From positions 43,990 through 107,989 of the forward strand of contig JAKSID010000003.1 of NCBI GenBank assembly GCA_024399035.1: a stretch of 64,000 nt of DNA, given 5' to 3'. Within the stretch, counting starts at the first letter, position 1. The number at the start of each line of letters is the position of its first letter. The notes under the pieces are model-generated. The model did no database searches. It worked only from the letters and a program-made list of their open reading frames with translations, and was not told where the DNA came from. This DNA is from Fibrobacter sp. (GTDB taxonomy: Bacteria; Fibrobacterota; Fibrobacteria; Fibrobacterales; Fibrobacteraceae). Below are positions 41,298 through 49,124 of the stretch, in pieces. The translations under genes and the position numbers were made by a program.

Positions 41298-42338
41298 TTG
41301 ATGAATAAATTTTTTGGAATTTTGACTTTGGTGGCTAGCTTCTGTGCAGTGTCCCTTGCACAGGATGTAGAAGCTGTTCCTGAAGTTCCCGCCGCAGTAG
41401 ATACAGCCTCTGTTGCTGTTGTCGACACGGCTGCGGTTGCAGTTGATTCTGCTTCTGTTGTTGACTCGACTGCGATTCCTACCGCCGATACCGCTATTGC
41501 TGTAGATTCTGCTGCTGATACTGCTGAAGTTGCTGCTGATACTGCTGAAGTTGCTGCCCCTGCAGAGGAACCCGCAGCTCCTGTGGAAGCTGCAACTTCT
41601 GTTGAAGAACATGCAGCCCCTGCGGAGGTTGCGGCCTCTGCTGAAGTTGCAACCACTACGGAAGAACCTTCTGCTCCTGCTGAAGAAGCTACAGCTGCGA
41701 CTGAAGAAACTACAACCCCTGTTGAATCTCCGGCTTCTGCAGAACAAGTTTCGGAAAAGCCCGCTGCAGTCGCAGTAAAGGATTCCACAAAGACTCCGGA
41801 AAAGCCTAAGCTGATTTTGAGTGACGAACCTACATTCGCCATCGAAATCCAGCCCATTTCCTTGACTTTCTATCCCATGTTCCGTCATGGTTTGACATTC
41901 TATGCCACTGTGGAAGTTGTCGTTAATTCAAATGCATCTGTCATTACCCGTCCGTACTACGCAAGCAAAACTATTTCGAAGAATCTTCAGAGTGGTGAGA
42001 TTGCAATCTACGGTTTGTCCGAAGGGTTCCGTTACTATTTTGCCCGTAAGCATGTGGGCTGGTTTGCCTCTGCCAATGTTTCCTTTGAATACATCCAGGT
42101 GGAGCATAAGTACAACGACTCTGACTACGATGACATCAAGGACACAGGCAACAACATCGGCATTGGCCTGTACTTGGGCCGAAAGTACCAGATCGGCAAA
42201 CATTTTGTGACATCTTTGGATGCGGGTGTTGTTTATAATCAGGCCTTTATTGATAAAGATGCCAAAAAAGATGTAAATGATGTGACAAACGATGGTGTTG
42301 GCTTCGATATTAACTATACCATTGGTGTTGCGTTTTAA
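41298..42338 (+). CDS. Outer-membrane beta-barrel protein with Ala/Val/Thr-rich linker
   Basis: 346 residues. The signal peptide ends at AVSLAQ. A 150-residue low-complexity region of Ala, Val, Asp, Thr and Glu (VAADTAEVAAPAEEPAAPVE) follows. The last 180 residues are barrel-like strands (AIEIQPISLTFYPMF, then GIGLYLGRKYQI) ending in Phe (YTIGVAF). It mirrors the plan of the barrel gene at 36671 with a different linker. It closes the five-gene run, 15 bases after the PCMD gene. Confidence 0.72.
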   Translation: MMNKFFGILTLVASFCAVSLAQDVEAVPEVPAAVDTASVAVVDTAAVAVDSASVVDSTAIPTADTAIAVDSAADTAEVAADTAEVAAPAEEPAAPVEAATSVEEHAAPAEVAASAEVATTTEEPSAPAEEATAATEETTTPVESPASAEQVSEKPAAVAVKDSTKTPEKPKLILSDEPTFAIEIQPISLTFYPMFRHGLTFYATVEVVVNSNASVITRPYYASKTISKNLQSGEIAIYGLSEGFRYYFARKHVGWFASANVSFEYIQVEHKYNDSDYDDIKDTGNNIGIGLYLGRKYQIGKHFVTSLDAGVVYNQAFIDKDAKKDVNDVTNDGVGFDINYTIGVAF

Positions 42339-42374
42339 TTTTTGTTAAATTATATTCCGTAAATGGAGGCTATA

Positions 42375-42698
42375 ATGGCTGCTTTGACTCTTACTGCTCA
42401 AAATTTTGATGAAGTGATTAGCTCTGGTCAATTGGTTTTTGTTGACTTTTGGGCTACTTGGTGCCGCCCTTGCATGATGATGGGTCCGGTTGTTGAAGAA
42501 CTTGCTGCCGAATACGAAGGCAAGGCTATCATCGCCAAAATTAACGTGGATGAACCGGGCGTTAGCGACATTTGCGGTCGCTTTGGCATTACCAACATTC
42601 CCAACATGAAGCTGTTCAAGAACGGTGTTGAAGTGGGCAATGTGGTTGGCGCAGTTCCCAAGAACACCGTTAAGGCTGTTATCGACCGTAACCTGTAA
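42375..42698 (+). CDS. trxA: Thioredoxin
   Basis: 107 residues from the ATG at 42375, chosen over the ATG at 42363 because GGAGG lies five bases before it and would otherwise be inside the gene. The active site is WCRPC (Cys30, Cys33), a variant of the WCGPC norm with Arg replacing Gly, which should alter redox potential somewhat. The cis-Pro loop is present (NIPNMKLFKNG). There is no signal peptide, so it is a cytoplasmic disulfide reductase. A terminator follows. Confidence 0.93.
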   Translation: MAALTLTAQNFDEVISSGQLVFVDFWATWCRPCMMMGPVVEELAAEYEGKAIIAKINVDEPGVSDICGRFGITNIPNMKLFKNGVEVGNVVGAVPKNTVKAVIDRNL

Positions 42699-42725
42699 TT
42701 CTTGGGTTCGAAAAAAAGACTATTT

Positions 42726-42754
42726 GGAGGATTCTTCGGAGTCCTCCTTTTTTT
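42726..42754 (+). terminator. Intrinsic terminator after trxA
   Basis: GGAGGATTC and GGAGTCCTCC pair over nine positions with a four-base loop, followed by T7. Confidence 0.88.
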
Positions 42755-42764
42755 ACTTATTTTC

Positions 42765-42772
42765 TACATTTA
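42765..42772 (+). promoter_or_regulatory. TACATTTA promoter box of hisF
   Basis: TAnnTTT box ending four bases before the hisF ATG, with no ribosome binding site between. Confidence 0.5.
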
Positions 42773-42776
42773 GGCC

Positions 42777-43553
42777 ATGCTCACAAAACGTTTGATTGTC
42801 TGTTTGGATGTCCGTGACCGTAAGGTGACGAAGGGTGTTAAGTTCAAGGGTAATATCGATATCGGTGATCCGGTGGAGATGGGTGCCCGCTATAGCGACG
42901 AAGGCGTCGATGAACTGGTGTTCTACGATATTACCGCCAGTGCCGAGAACCGCCCCTGTGACATGGAAATGATCCGCCAGATTGCAAAGCGTGTGTTTAT
43001 CCCCTTTGCTGTGGGTGGCGGTATCCGCAATCTCGAAGACATGCATCAGGCTTTGCTTGCCGGTGCAGAAAAGGTGAGCGTGAATAGCTTGGCTGTTCTT
43101 CATCCGGAAATTATTGCAGAAGGTGCCAAGGCTTTTGGCCGCCAGTGCATTGTGCTTGGTATGGATGCCAAGTTCGTGGGCGTTTCCGAGAAGTTCCCCA
43201 GCGGTTATGAAGTTTATATTCGCGGCGGTCGTCAGGCTATGGGTCTGGATGCCGTGGAATGGGCCAAGAAGGCCGAAGAGCTGGGCGTTGGCGAAATTTG
43301 CCTGAACGCCATTGATACCGACGGTGTCAAGAATGGTTATGAGTTGAACATTACTGACCAGGTGGCTCGCGCCGTGAAGATTCCGGTGATCGCCAGCGGT
43401 GGTGCGGGCACTCCGGACCACATTGTAGACCTGTTCAACAAGACTTCCGCCGATGCTGCCTTGGTGGCTTCCATGGTTCACTTTGGTGACTACACCATTC
43501 CTGAAATCAAGGATGCCATGCGCAAAGGCGGTGTTGCCGTTCGCAATAAGTAG
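42777..43553 (+). CDS. hisF: Imidazole glycerol phosphate synthase subunit HisF
   Basis: The cyclase half of the HisHF enzyme converts PRFAR plus ammonia into imidazole-glycerol phosphate and AICAR. This TIM barrel shows the catalytic Asp in RLIVCLDV at the N-terminus and the second catalytic Asp in LGMDAKF. The phosphate loops FAVGGGIR and IASGGAG are also present. The 258 residues are normal. The partner hisH and the rest of the pathway are not adjacent, though hisC and hisN lie at 48-50 kb. The gene starts directly behind a TACATTTA box, so its message is probably leaderless. tldD follows five bases after the stop. Confidence 0.96.
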   Translation: MLTKRLIVCLDVRDRKVTKGVKFKGNIDIGDPVEMGARYSDEGVDELVFYDITASAENRPCDMEMIRQIAKRVFIPFAVGGGIRNLEDMHQALLAGAEKVSVNSLAVLHPEIIAEGAKAFGRQCIVLGMDAKFVGVSEKFPSGYEVYIRGGRQAMGLDAVEWAKKAEELGVGEICLNAIDTDGVKNGYELNITDQVARAVKIPVIASGGAGTPDHIVDLFNKTSADAALVASMVHFGDYTIPEIKDAMRKGGVAVRNK

Positions 43554-43558
43554 GTTTT

Positions 43559-44959
43559 ATGAATCCGTCTGTTGCTGTAAAGATTTTTGAAGCCGGCAAG
43601 AGCGCCGGTGCGGATTTCGTCGAGATTTTCGAGGAAGAAACCCGCAGTTCCTCCCTGGGCTTGAAGTCCAGCCAGATTGAGTCTGCAACGGCAGGCACGG
43701 ATTACGGTATCGGCATTCGTTTGCTGTATGGTACCGAGGTGCTTTATGGCTTTACCAGCGATGAGTCCGAAGAGGCCTTGATCAACTTGGTGAAGACCTT
43801 GGCTTTTGGCCGCATTGCCGCCATGAATGGTGGGGCAGGTTCTGCCGCGAAACCTTTTGAGTTTGCGCCTGCAAAGCGTGTTTGCGATTATAATGCGGCT
43901 GCTTTTAAGGACCCCCGCATCTTGGGACAGGCGGTAAAGCAGGATTTCTTGTTCCGTGCGGACAAGACGGCTCGTGCCATGTCCGACAAGATTGCCCAGG
44001 TGGCAGTCAGTGTTGCCGACGATTGCACTCATATCCATTTGCTGAACAGTGAAGGTCTGAACATCGAAATGGATCGTTCTCACCTGCGCTTGAGCGTTAG
44101 CGTCACTGCTTCCGATGGTACGGAACGGTTGACTTCTGCGGAACGCCCGGGCGCTATTGGCGGTTACGAACTGCTGGCGAATTACGATCCGGAACAGTTG
44201 GCAACTTCTGCAGGCGAACGCGTTTTGCGCATGCTGACTGCAGGCTACATCAACGGTGGGCAGATGCCTGTGGTCATGGGTAACGGCTTTGGCGGTGTGA
44301 TTTTCCACGAAGCCTGCGGACATCCGCTGGAAACGGAATCGGTGCGTCGCAATGCAAGCCCCTTCTGCGGAAAGCTGGGTGAAGTCATTGGCCAGCCTTG
44401 CCTGACTGCCATTGACGACGGTACCTTGGACGGTGTCTGGGGAAGCCTGAAGGTGGATGACGAAGGAACTCCCACGGAACGCACCGTATTGATTGAAAAC
44501 GGCGTGCTGAAGACTTACATGTCTGACCGTGTTGGCGCCCAGGAAGTGGGTATTGCCCGCACTGGAAGCGCTCGCCGCGAAAGCTACAAGTACGCTCCTG
44601 TAAGCCGCATGCGTAACACCTTTATCGCTCCTGGCAAGGACACTCTGGACTCCATGATTTCCAGCGTGGATTACGGCCTCTATGCCGCCCGTATGGCAGG
44701 CGGTTCCGTGAACCCGGCTACCGGCGAATTTAACTTTGCCGTGGATGAAGGCTACGTGATTCGCGATGGCAAGATTTGCGAACCGGTCCGCGGTGCTGCC
44801 CTCATCGGAAAGGGCCACGAAATCATGCCCCGCATTAGCATGGTGGGTAACGACTGGGAACTTGCTGCAGGCGTTTGCGGCGCAAGCTCCGGCCACGTTC
44901 CCGTGACTGTGGGCCAGCCCTCCATCAAGGTGGACCAGATTTTGGTCGGCGGAAGATAA
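43559..44959 (+). CDS. tldD: TldD-family metalloprotease
   Basis: 466 residues of the TldD/PmbA family, cytoplasmic zinc proteases that process small peptides, including microcin precursors, and unfolded peptides. The zinc motif HEACGH (HExxxH) sits in VIFHEACGHPLETES. The conserved GGYELLANYDPEQLATSA-type helix precedes it, and SMVGNDWELAAGVCGA ends the domain. The partner PmbA/TldE is not in the window. The gene follows hisF by five bases and ends at a strong terminator. Confidence 0.92.
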   Translation: MNPSVAVKIFEAGKSAGADFVEIFEEETRSSSLGLKSSQIESATAGTDYGIGIRLLYGTEVLYGFTSDESEEALINLVKTLAFGRIAAMNGGAGSAAKPFEFAPAKRVCDYNAAAFKDPRILGQAVKQDFLFRADKTARAMSDKIAQVAVSVADDCTHIHLLNSEGLNIEMDRSHLRLSVSVTASDGTERLTSAERPGAIGGYELLANYDPEQLATSAGERVLRMLTAGYINGGQMPVVMGNGFGGVIFHEACGHPLETESVRRNASPFCGKLGEVIGQPCLTAIDDGTLDGVWGSLKVDDEGTPTERTVLIENGVLKTYMSDRVGAQEVGIARTGSARRESYKYAPVSRMRNTFIAPGKDTLDSMISSVDYGLYAARMAGGSVNPATGEFNFAVDEGYVIRDGKICEPVRGAALIGKGHEIMPRISMVGNDWELAAGVCGASSGHVPVTVGQPSIKVDQILVGGR

Positions 44960-44980
44960 TCCTTCGCAAAAATTTTAAAG

Positions 44981-45010
44981 GCCAGGTTGAAAGACCTGGC
45001 TTTTTCTTTT
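44981..45010 (+). terminator. Intrinsic terminator after tldD
   Basis: GCCAGGT, loop TGAAAG, ACCTGGC, followed by TTTTTCTTTT. Confidence 0.9.
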
Positions 45011-45033
45011 TAGAAAACTTGATGTGTACAATA

Positions 45034-45072
45034 AAAAAACGATCCCCCCCCAAAAGAGGAGATCGTTTTTTG
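45034..45072. terminator. Two-way terminator-like hairpin
   Basis: AAAAAACGATC pairs perfectly with GATCGTTTTTT across a C-rich 16-base loop. T tracts flank the stem on both strands. No gene directly precedes it on either strand. Confidence 0.6.
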
Positions 45073-45145
45073 GTGTATGGGATGTTTGGTTTTGTATCCA
45101 TAAATTACATATTCCTCCTCCAAGATGGAATACTCCAGGATGACA

Positions 45146-45171
45146 AAGTGTTGTACAGTTTTACAACACTT
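45146..45171. repeat. Perfect inverted repeat upstream of clpB
   Basis: Arms AAGTGTTGTA and TACAACACTT, 10 bases each, with a six-base spacer CAGTTT. It is a candidate operator about 235 bases before clpB and is not the CIRCE sequence. Confidence 0.6.
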
Positions 45172-45331
45172 GTTTGCGCCACACCCGGCCGAGCGCCATA
45201 CCCGGTAATGTCTCAATTTAAGGCTGAATATTGCTTCTTTTTGATATAAAAACAGCTCTTTTTTAAACGGTTTTAACCAAAATAGCCCCCAAAAGCCCAT
45301 TTTTTCAAAAAAGAGGGGCGTTTTTGAAAAT

Positions 45332-45347
45332 TGGCATGACAATTGCA
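45332..45347 (+). promoter_or_regulatory. Sigma-54-like promoter of clpB
   Basis: TGGCAT-N5-TTGCA with the GG and GC doublets separated by exactly ten bases, as in the -24/-12 consensus. The clpB ATG is 58 bases downstream, leaving room for a normal leader. Confidence 0.5.
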
Positions 45348-45404
45348 TAAGAAGGAACGATAAATAAAAGGAAAGCGCGCCCCCGGGCGCCAAAAGAGGC
45401 AAAT

Positions 45405-48005
45405 ATGTCTGATTTTAATAATGATGCAGAAAAGGTTTTGGCCAAGGCCCAGAGTTTGATGGACCGTAATTCCCATTCTTACCTGGGATGTGCCCATTTG
45501 GCCGTGGGTCTGGTAGAAGGCCCTGATGCTACCCTGAAAAAGCTGTACAAGAGCAAGAACGCGAAGACTCAGGATTTGCGTGGCCGTCTGGAGCCTTTCG
45601 TGCAGAAGGTGCCCCGTGTGGAAGGGGCAAACCCGGATGTGGGCCCCGATAGCGATCTGAACCGTGTTTTGCGTGCTGCCGTGCAGGCTGCCCGTCAGGT
45701 GAACCGTATGGTGACTCCCGGCGACATGCTGGTGGCTCTGATGAAGTTTGCGGGGGACCGCGGCATTGCCAAGGTGTTCGAGGACGCCCTGGGCTCTGTG
45801 GAAGTGGTGGAGACTTGGCTCTCTGATCCTTTCGCCGGGGCAGCCAATGCCGAGGAACAGTCCCCGCTGAAGTTGTATGGTCGTGAGCTGGTTGAAATGG
45901 CTGCCGATGGTCGCCTTTCGCCGGTGATTGGCCGTGAAGAGGAAATCCGTCGTGTAATCTTGATCCTTAGCCGAAAGACGAAAAACAACCCCTGCCTGGT
46001 GGGTGAACCTGGCGTGGGTAAGACCGCTATCGTCGAAGGGCTCGCCGAGCGAATCTATCGCGGCGATGTGCCTGACGCCTTGAAGGGCAAGAAACTTTTC
46101 GCCCTGGATTTGTCCGCCCTGATGGCTGGCGCAAAGTACCGCGGCGATTTCGAGGAACGTCTGAAGTCTGTTCTGGACGCCCTTGAAGAAGACGGAAATA
46201 CTCTTCTGTTCATTGATGAAATCCATACCATCGTGGGCGCCGGTAAGACCGAGGGCTCCATGGACTTGGGCAACATGCTGAAGCCGAAGCTGGCTCGTGG
46301 CGAATTGCACTGCATTGGCGCTACCACCACCCAGGAATACCGTAAGTACATTGAAAAGGATTCCGCTTTGGAACGTCGTTTCCAGCCGGTGCAAGTTGAT
46401 GAACCTACGGAAGAAGAGGCAATCTCTATTCTCCGTGGTATTAAGGACGGCTTCGATGCTCACCACGGCGTGCGTCTGCATGATAATGCCTTGGTGGCTG
46501 CAGTGAAACTTTCTAACCGTTACATCAGTGACCGATTCTTGCCGGATAAGGCTATCGACCTGATTGACGAAGCCGCAAGCCTTGTAAAGACCCAGATGGA
46601 TACGGTGCCGGAAGCGCTGGATACTTTGCAGCGTAAGGAACTACAGATGAAGATCGAGGAGCAGGCTCTGGCAAAGGAAACGGATGACAATTCCGTAAAG
46701 CGCTTGAAGGAACTGCGTGAAGATCTGGCTGTGACTGCTGCTGCCGTGAAGGCTATGCAGGAACGCTGGCAGGATCGTCGTGCCCAGAGTGCTGAGCTGC
46801 AGAACTTGAAGAAAGCTTTGCAGCAGGCCAAGGACGAAATGGAACAGGCCGAAGCCCGCTACGACTTGAACCGCGCCGCAGAACTGAAGTACAATAAGAT
46901 CGTGAACCTGGAAAAGGAAATCGCCGAAAAGACTGCGGCTGTTGCGAAGGCTGCAGGTGACGGCGAACTTACCGAAGAGGTGACGGAAGATACCATTGCC
47001 CTGGTGGTGAGCCGTTGGACTGGCGTGCCCGTAACCAAGCTTTGCGAAGGTGAAAAGTCCAAGTTGCTCCATTTGGATGAACGCCTGCACGCTCGCGTGA
47101 TTGGCCAGGATGATGCTGTGGAAGCGGTGTCTGAAGCTATCTTGAGAAACCGTAGCGGATTGAGCCGCGAGAACGCTCCTATTGGCAGCTTCCTGTTCCT
47201 GGGCCCCACTGGCGTAGGCAAGACGGAACTGGCCAAGGCTTTGGCTGTGGAACTTTTCGATGATGAAAACGCTCTGGTCCGAATCGACATGAGCGAATAC
47301 ATGGAAAAGCATACGGTAAGCCGTTTGATCGGTGCGCCTCCGGGATATGTGGGCTACGAAGAAGGCGGCCAGCTGACGGAAGCTGTACGAACCAAGCCTT
47401 ACTGCGTCATCTTGCTGGATGAAATCGAGAAGGCTCATCCCGATGTGTTCAACACTTTGCTGCAGGTTCTTGATGACGGTCGTTTGACTGATGGTAAGGG
47501 CCGCACGGTGAACTTCAAGAACACCCTGATCTTGATGACGTCTAACTTGGGTGCAGAAAAGTTCCGCGAACGCTTGGCCCGCGCAACTTCTGGCGCCGCT
47601 GGTAGTGCCGCAGGCTCTTCGGGCGAGAACGTCGCGCCGGTGACGGTTGCCGACATTGAAGCCGACCTTCATGCTTTCTTCCGTCCGGAATTCCTGAACC
47701 GTCTGGATGAAACTCTGGTGTTCCAGAGCCTCACCAAGCCTCAGATTCGCGAAATCGTGAAGCTGAAGTTTGCTAGCTTGGCTAAGCGAGCCGCTCGCCA
47801 GGGGCTGGAACTGACTCTGTCTGACTCCGCCCTGGATGCTATCGCTGAAGGTTCTTACCAGCCGGAATTCGGTGCCCGTCCCATCCAGCGTTTCATTGAA
47901 CGTAACGTGGAACGTGTGCTGAGCCATGCCATCCTCTCCGGTGACATCAGCTCTGCAAAACCCGCTGTTGTGGATTATGTTGACGGCGCCTTCACTGTGA
48001 AATAA
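45405..48005 (+). CDS. clpB: ATP-dependent disaggregase ClpB
   Basis: This hexameric AAA+ chaperone rescues aggregated proteins with DnaK. The 866 residues comprise the Clp N-domain (to about 150), AAA-1 with Walker [12 protein letters not shown] and Walker [10 protein letters not shown], a coiled-coil middle domain (about 410-525), and AAA-2 with Walker [12 protein letters not shown] and Walker [13 protein letters not shown]. The middle-domain length and the absence of a ClpP-binding loop point to ClpB rather than ClpA/ClpC. An Ala/Gly/Ser-rich insert ([15 protein letters not shown]) sits just before the last AAA-2 arginine-finger segment (FFRPEFLNR). AGAGG lies before the ATG. Confidence 0.95.
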   Translation: MSDFNNDAEKVLAKAQSLMDRNSHSYLGCAHLAVGLVEGPDATLKKLYKSKNAKTQDLRGRLEPFVQKVPRVEGANPDVGPDSDLNRVLRAAVQAARQVNRMVTPGDMLVALMKFAGDRGIAKVFEDALGSVEVVETWLSDPFAGAANAEEQSPLKLYGRELVEMAADGRLSPVIGREEEIRRVILILSRKTKNNPCLVGEPGVGKTAIVEGLAERIYRGDVPDALKGKKLFALDLSALMAGAKYRGDFEERLKSVLDALEEDGNTLLFIDEIHTIVGAGKTEGSMDLGNMLKPKLARGELHCIGATTTQEYRKYIEKDSALERRFQPVQVDEPTEEEAISILRGIKDGFDAHHGVRLHDNALVAAVKLSNRYISDRFLPDKAIDLIDEAASLVKTQMDTVPEALDTLQRKELQMKIEEQALAKETDDNSVKRLKELREDLAVTAAAVKAMQERWQDRRAQSAELQNLKKALQQAKDEMEQAEARYDLNRAAELKYNKIVNLEKEIAEKTAAVAKAAGDGELTEEVTEDTIALVVSRWTGVPVTKLCEGEKSKLLHLDERLHARVIGQDDAVEAVSEAILRNRSGLSRENAPIGSFLFLGPTGVGKTELAKALAVELFDDENALVRIDMSEYMEKHTVSRLIGAPPGYVGYEEGGQLTEAVRTKPYCVILLDEIEKAHPDVFNTLLQVLDDGRLTDGKGRTVNFKNTLILMTSNLGAEKFRERLARATSGAAGSAAGSSGENVAPVTVADIEADLHAFFRPEFLNRLDETLVFQSLTKPQIREIVKLKFASLAKRAARQGLELTLSDSALDAIAEGSYQPEFGARPIQRFIERNVERVLSHAILSGDISSAKPAVVDYVDGAFTVK

Positions 48006-48044
48006 ACCGCGCATAAGCGCGAAAAGTAAATCCTCCTAACCCCC

Positions 48045-48095
48045 GTAGGCGAAAGCCTACAAGAACAGCCCCGGATTCGTCCGAGGCTGTTTTTT
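48045..48095 (+). terminator. Hairpin plus intrinsic terminator after clpB
   Basis: A small GTAGGC-GAAA-GCCTAC hairpin (48045-48060) precedes the terminator proper: AACAGCC and CGG pair with CCG and GGCTGTT (48064-48091), followed by T residues. Confidence 0.85.
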
Positions 48096-48122
48096 ATAAA
48101 GGAGATCCTCCCCCTACGGGGA

Positions 48123-48165
48123 CCAGCCACACTAAGGAACAAGTTCCTAAGTGTGTTGCAGCTGG
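48123..48165. repeat. Long imperfect hairpin between clpB and hisN
   Basis: CACACTAAGGAAC and GTTCCTAAGTGTG pair with a single mismatch around a two-base loop. CCAGC/GCTGG extends the stem beyond a five-base bulge. There is no T tract. Nothing else is seen in this 120-base convergent gap apart from GATGACA-like sequence at 48177-48204. Confidence 0.6.
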
Positions 48166-48214
48166 CTCGAGGCCGGGATGACAAATTGGAATGTCGGGGA
48201 TGACGAAGGCAGAA

Positions 48215-49039
48215 CTACTTCTTGAAGTACCCAGCTACTTCGTCGTGAATGAGTCCATTGGATGCGAAGCTGGTGTAGCCTTCGTAAATGGGGACAACGG
48301 GCTTGCCGTTGGCATCAAACAGTTCAGTTCTGCCGTCCAGCATGCTGAACTTTCCGCCGGCTTCGGAGAAAAGCAGGGGGTAAGGTGCAATGTCCCAGAG
48401 GGAGACCACGGGGTCGATCATCAGTTCGGCGCGGCCTGCGGCTACCAGGTAGTAACCGTAGCAGTCGCCCCAACCGCGGTGGAGGCGGGCTGCGCGACGG
48501 ACGTTTGCGTACTGTTCGCCATAGCCTGCAGTTTCCATGGTGTTGACGGTGCCGGAGAGAACCAGGGCGTCGGACAGCTTGTCCACCGGGGAACATTTGG
48601 AAACGCGGCAATCCTGGGCGCTGCTGCCGAGGAATGCTCCGCCATCCTTCACGGCCCACACGGCGGTGTTCATTGCCGGGATGCGGATGAGGCTGGCAAT
48701 GGGAGCGCCCTTCTTGTACAAAGCAATCAAGGTGCCGAACAGAGGAACGCCGTGGATGAATGCCTTGGTGCCGTCGATGGGGTCGATAACCCACTGGTAT
48801 TCTGCATCGGGGCTTTCGATTCCCATTTCTTCACCAATGACGCCAAAACCCGGAGTTTCCTTTGCCCAGAATTCGCGGCAAAGTTCTTCGGTACTTTTGT
48901 CTGCGATGGTCACAGGAGTCTTGTCGGCCTTCCATTCCACGCCAACGTCGTTCTGGAAATACTTCAGGATGTTACCCTGAGCCAGTTCTGCGGCCTTGAG
49001 GGCGATTTTCAAAAGTTCTTGGTTTTCTGCTGTTGCCAT
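48215..49039 (-). CDS. hisN: Inositol-monophosphatase-family phosphatase, probably histidinol-phosphatase
   Basis: 274 residues with the metal-binding motifs of the family: VIGEEMG (Glu), WVIDPIDGTKAFIHG (Asp-x-Ile-Asp-Gly-Thr) and SLWDIAPYPLL (late Asp). Family members include inositol monophosphatases, CysQ and the HisN type of histidinol phosphatase. The adjacent upstream gene on the same strand is hisC, which makes the histidinol-phosphate substrate, so HisN is the best reading. The spacing of 82 bases contains a dispersed repeat. The substrate is inferred from context. Confidence 0.8.
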   Translation of the reverse strand: MATAENQELLKIALKAAELAQGNILKYFQNDVGVEWKADKTPVTIADKSTEELCREFWAKETPGFGVIGEEMGIESPDAEYQWVIDPIDGTKAFIHGVPLFGTLIALYKKGAPIASLIRIPAMNTAVWAVKDGGAFLGSSAQDCRVSKCSPVDKLSDALVLSGTVNTMETAGYGEQYANVRRAARLHRGWGDCYGYYLVAAGRAELMIDPVVSLWDIAPYPLLFSEAGGKFSMLDGRTELFDANGKPVVPIYEGYTSFASNGLIHDEVAGYFKK

Positions 49040-49063
49040 GATGGTTCCTTTTGACTCTGCTTT

Positions 49064-49124
49064 GATTGCTTCGACCTTCGGTCTCGCAATGACATTATAA
49101 GGAGGCTTCTCGCAATGACATTTA
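49064..49124. repeat. Dispersed repeat, copy 1 plus a partial copy
   Basis: GATTGCTTCGACCTTCGGTC continues TCGCAATGACATTA (49064-49098). A shortened second copy, CTTCTCGCAATGACATTTA (49106-49124), reaches into the hisC stop codon. The reverse complement matches the element at 59291-59324 with two differences. Confidence 0.75.

Larger units (their letters stand above)
44960..45404. promoter_or_regulatory. Gene-free control region upstream of clpB
   Basis: 445 bases without a convincing gene. In order they hold the tldD terminator (44981-45010), a two-way terminator-like hairpin (45034-45072), a perfect 10-base inverted repeat (45146-45171), a GCCC/GGGC stem-loop followed by five T residues (45295-45325), a sigma-54-like site (45332-45347) and an AGAGG ribosome site before clpB. 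The stretch 45073-45325 could encode a small RNA, but I recognise none. Confidence 0.4.

Noticed and set aside
43490..44896. Long open frame (468 codons) on the - strand
   Set aside because: Mirror of tldD/hisF codon usage. No recognisable protein features.
45146..45171. HrcA/CIRCE operator
   Set aside because: The dyad sequence and its six-base spacer do not match the CIRCE consensus with nine-base arms and spacer.
45010..45402. 130-codon frame in the clpB upstream gap
   Set aside because: Passes through terminator hairpins and the sigma-54-like site. No plausible start site or protein features.
46641..48014. Long open frame (457 codons) on the - strand
   Set aside because: Antisense to clpB.
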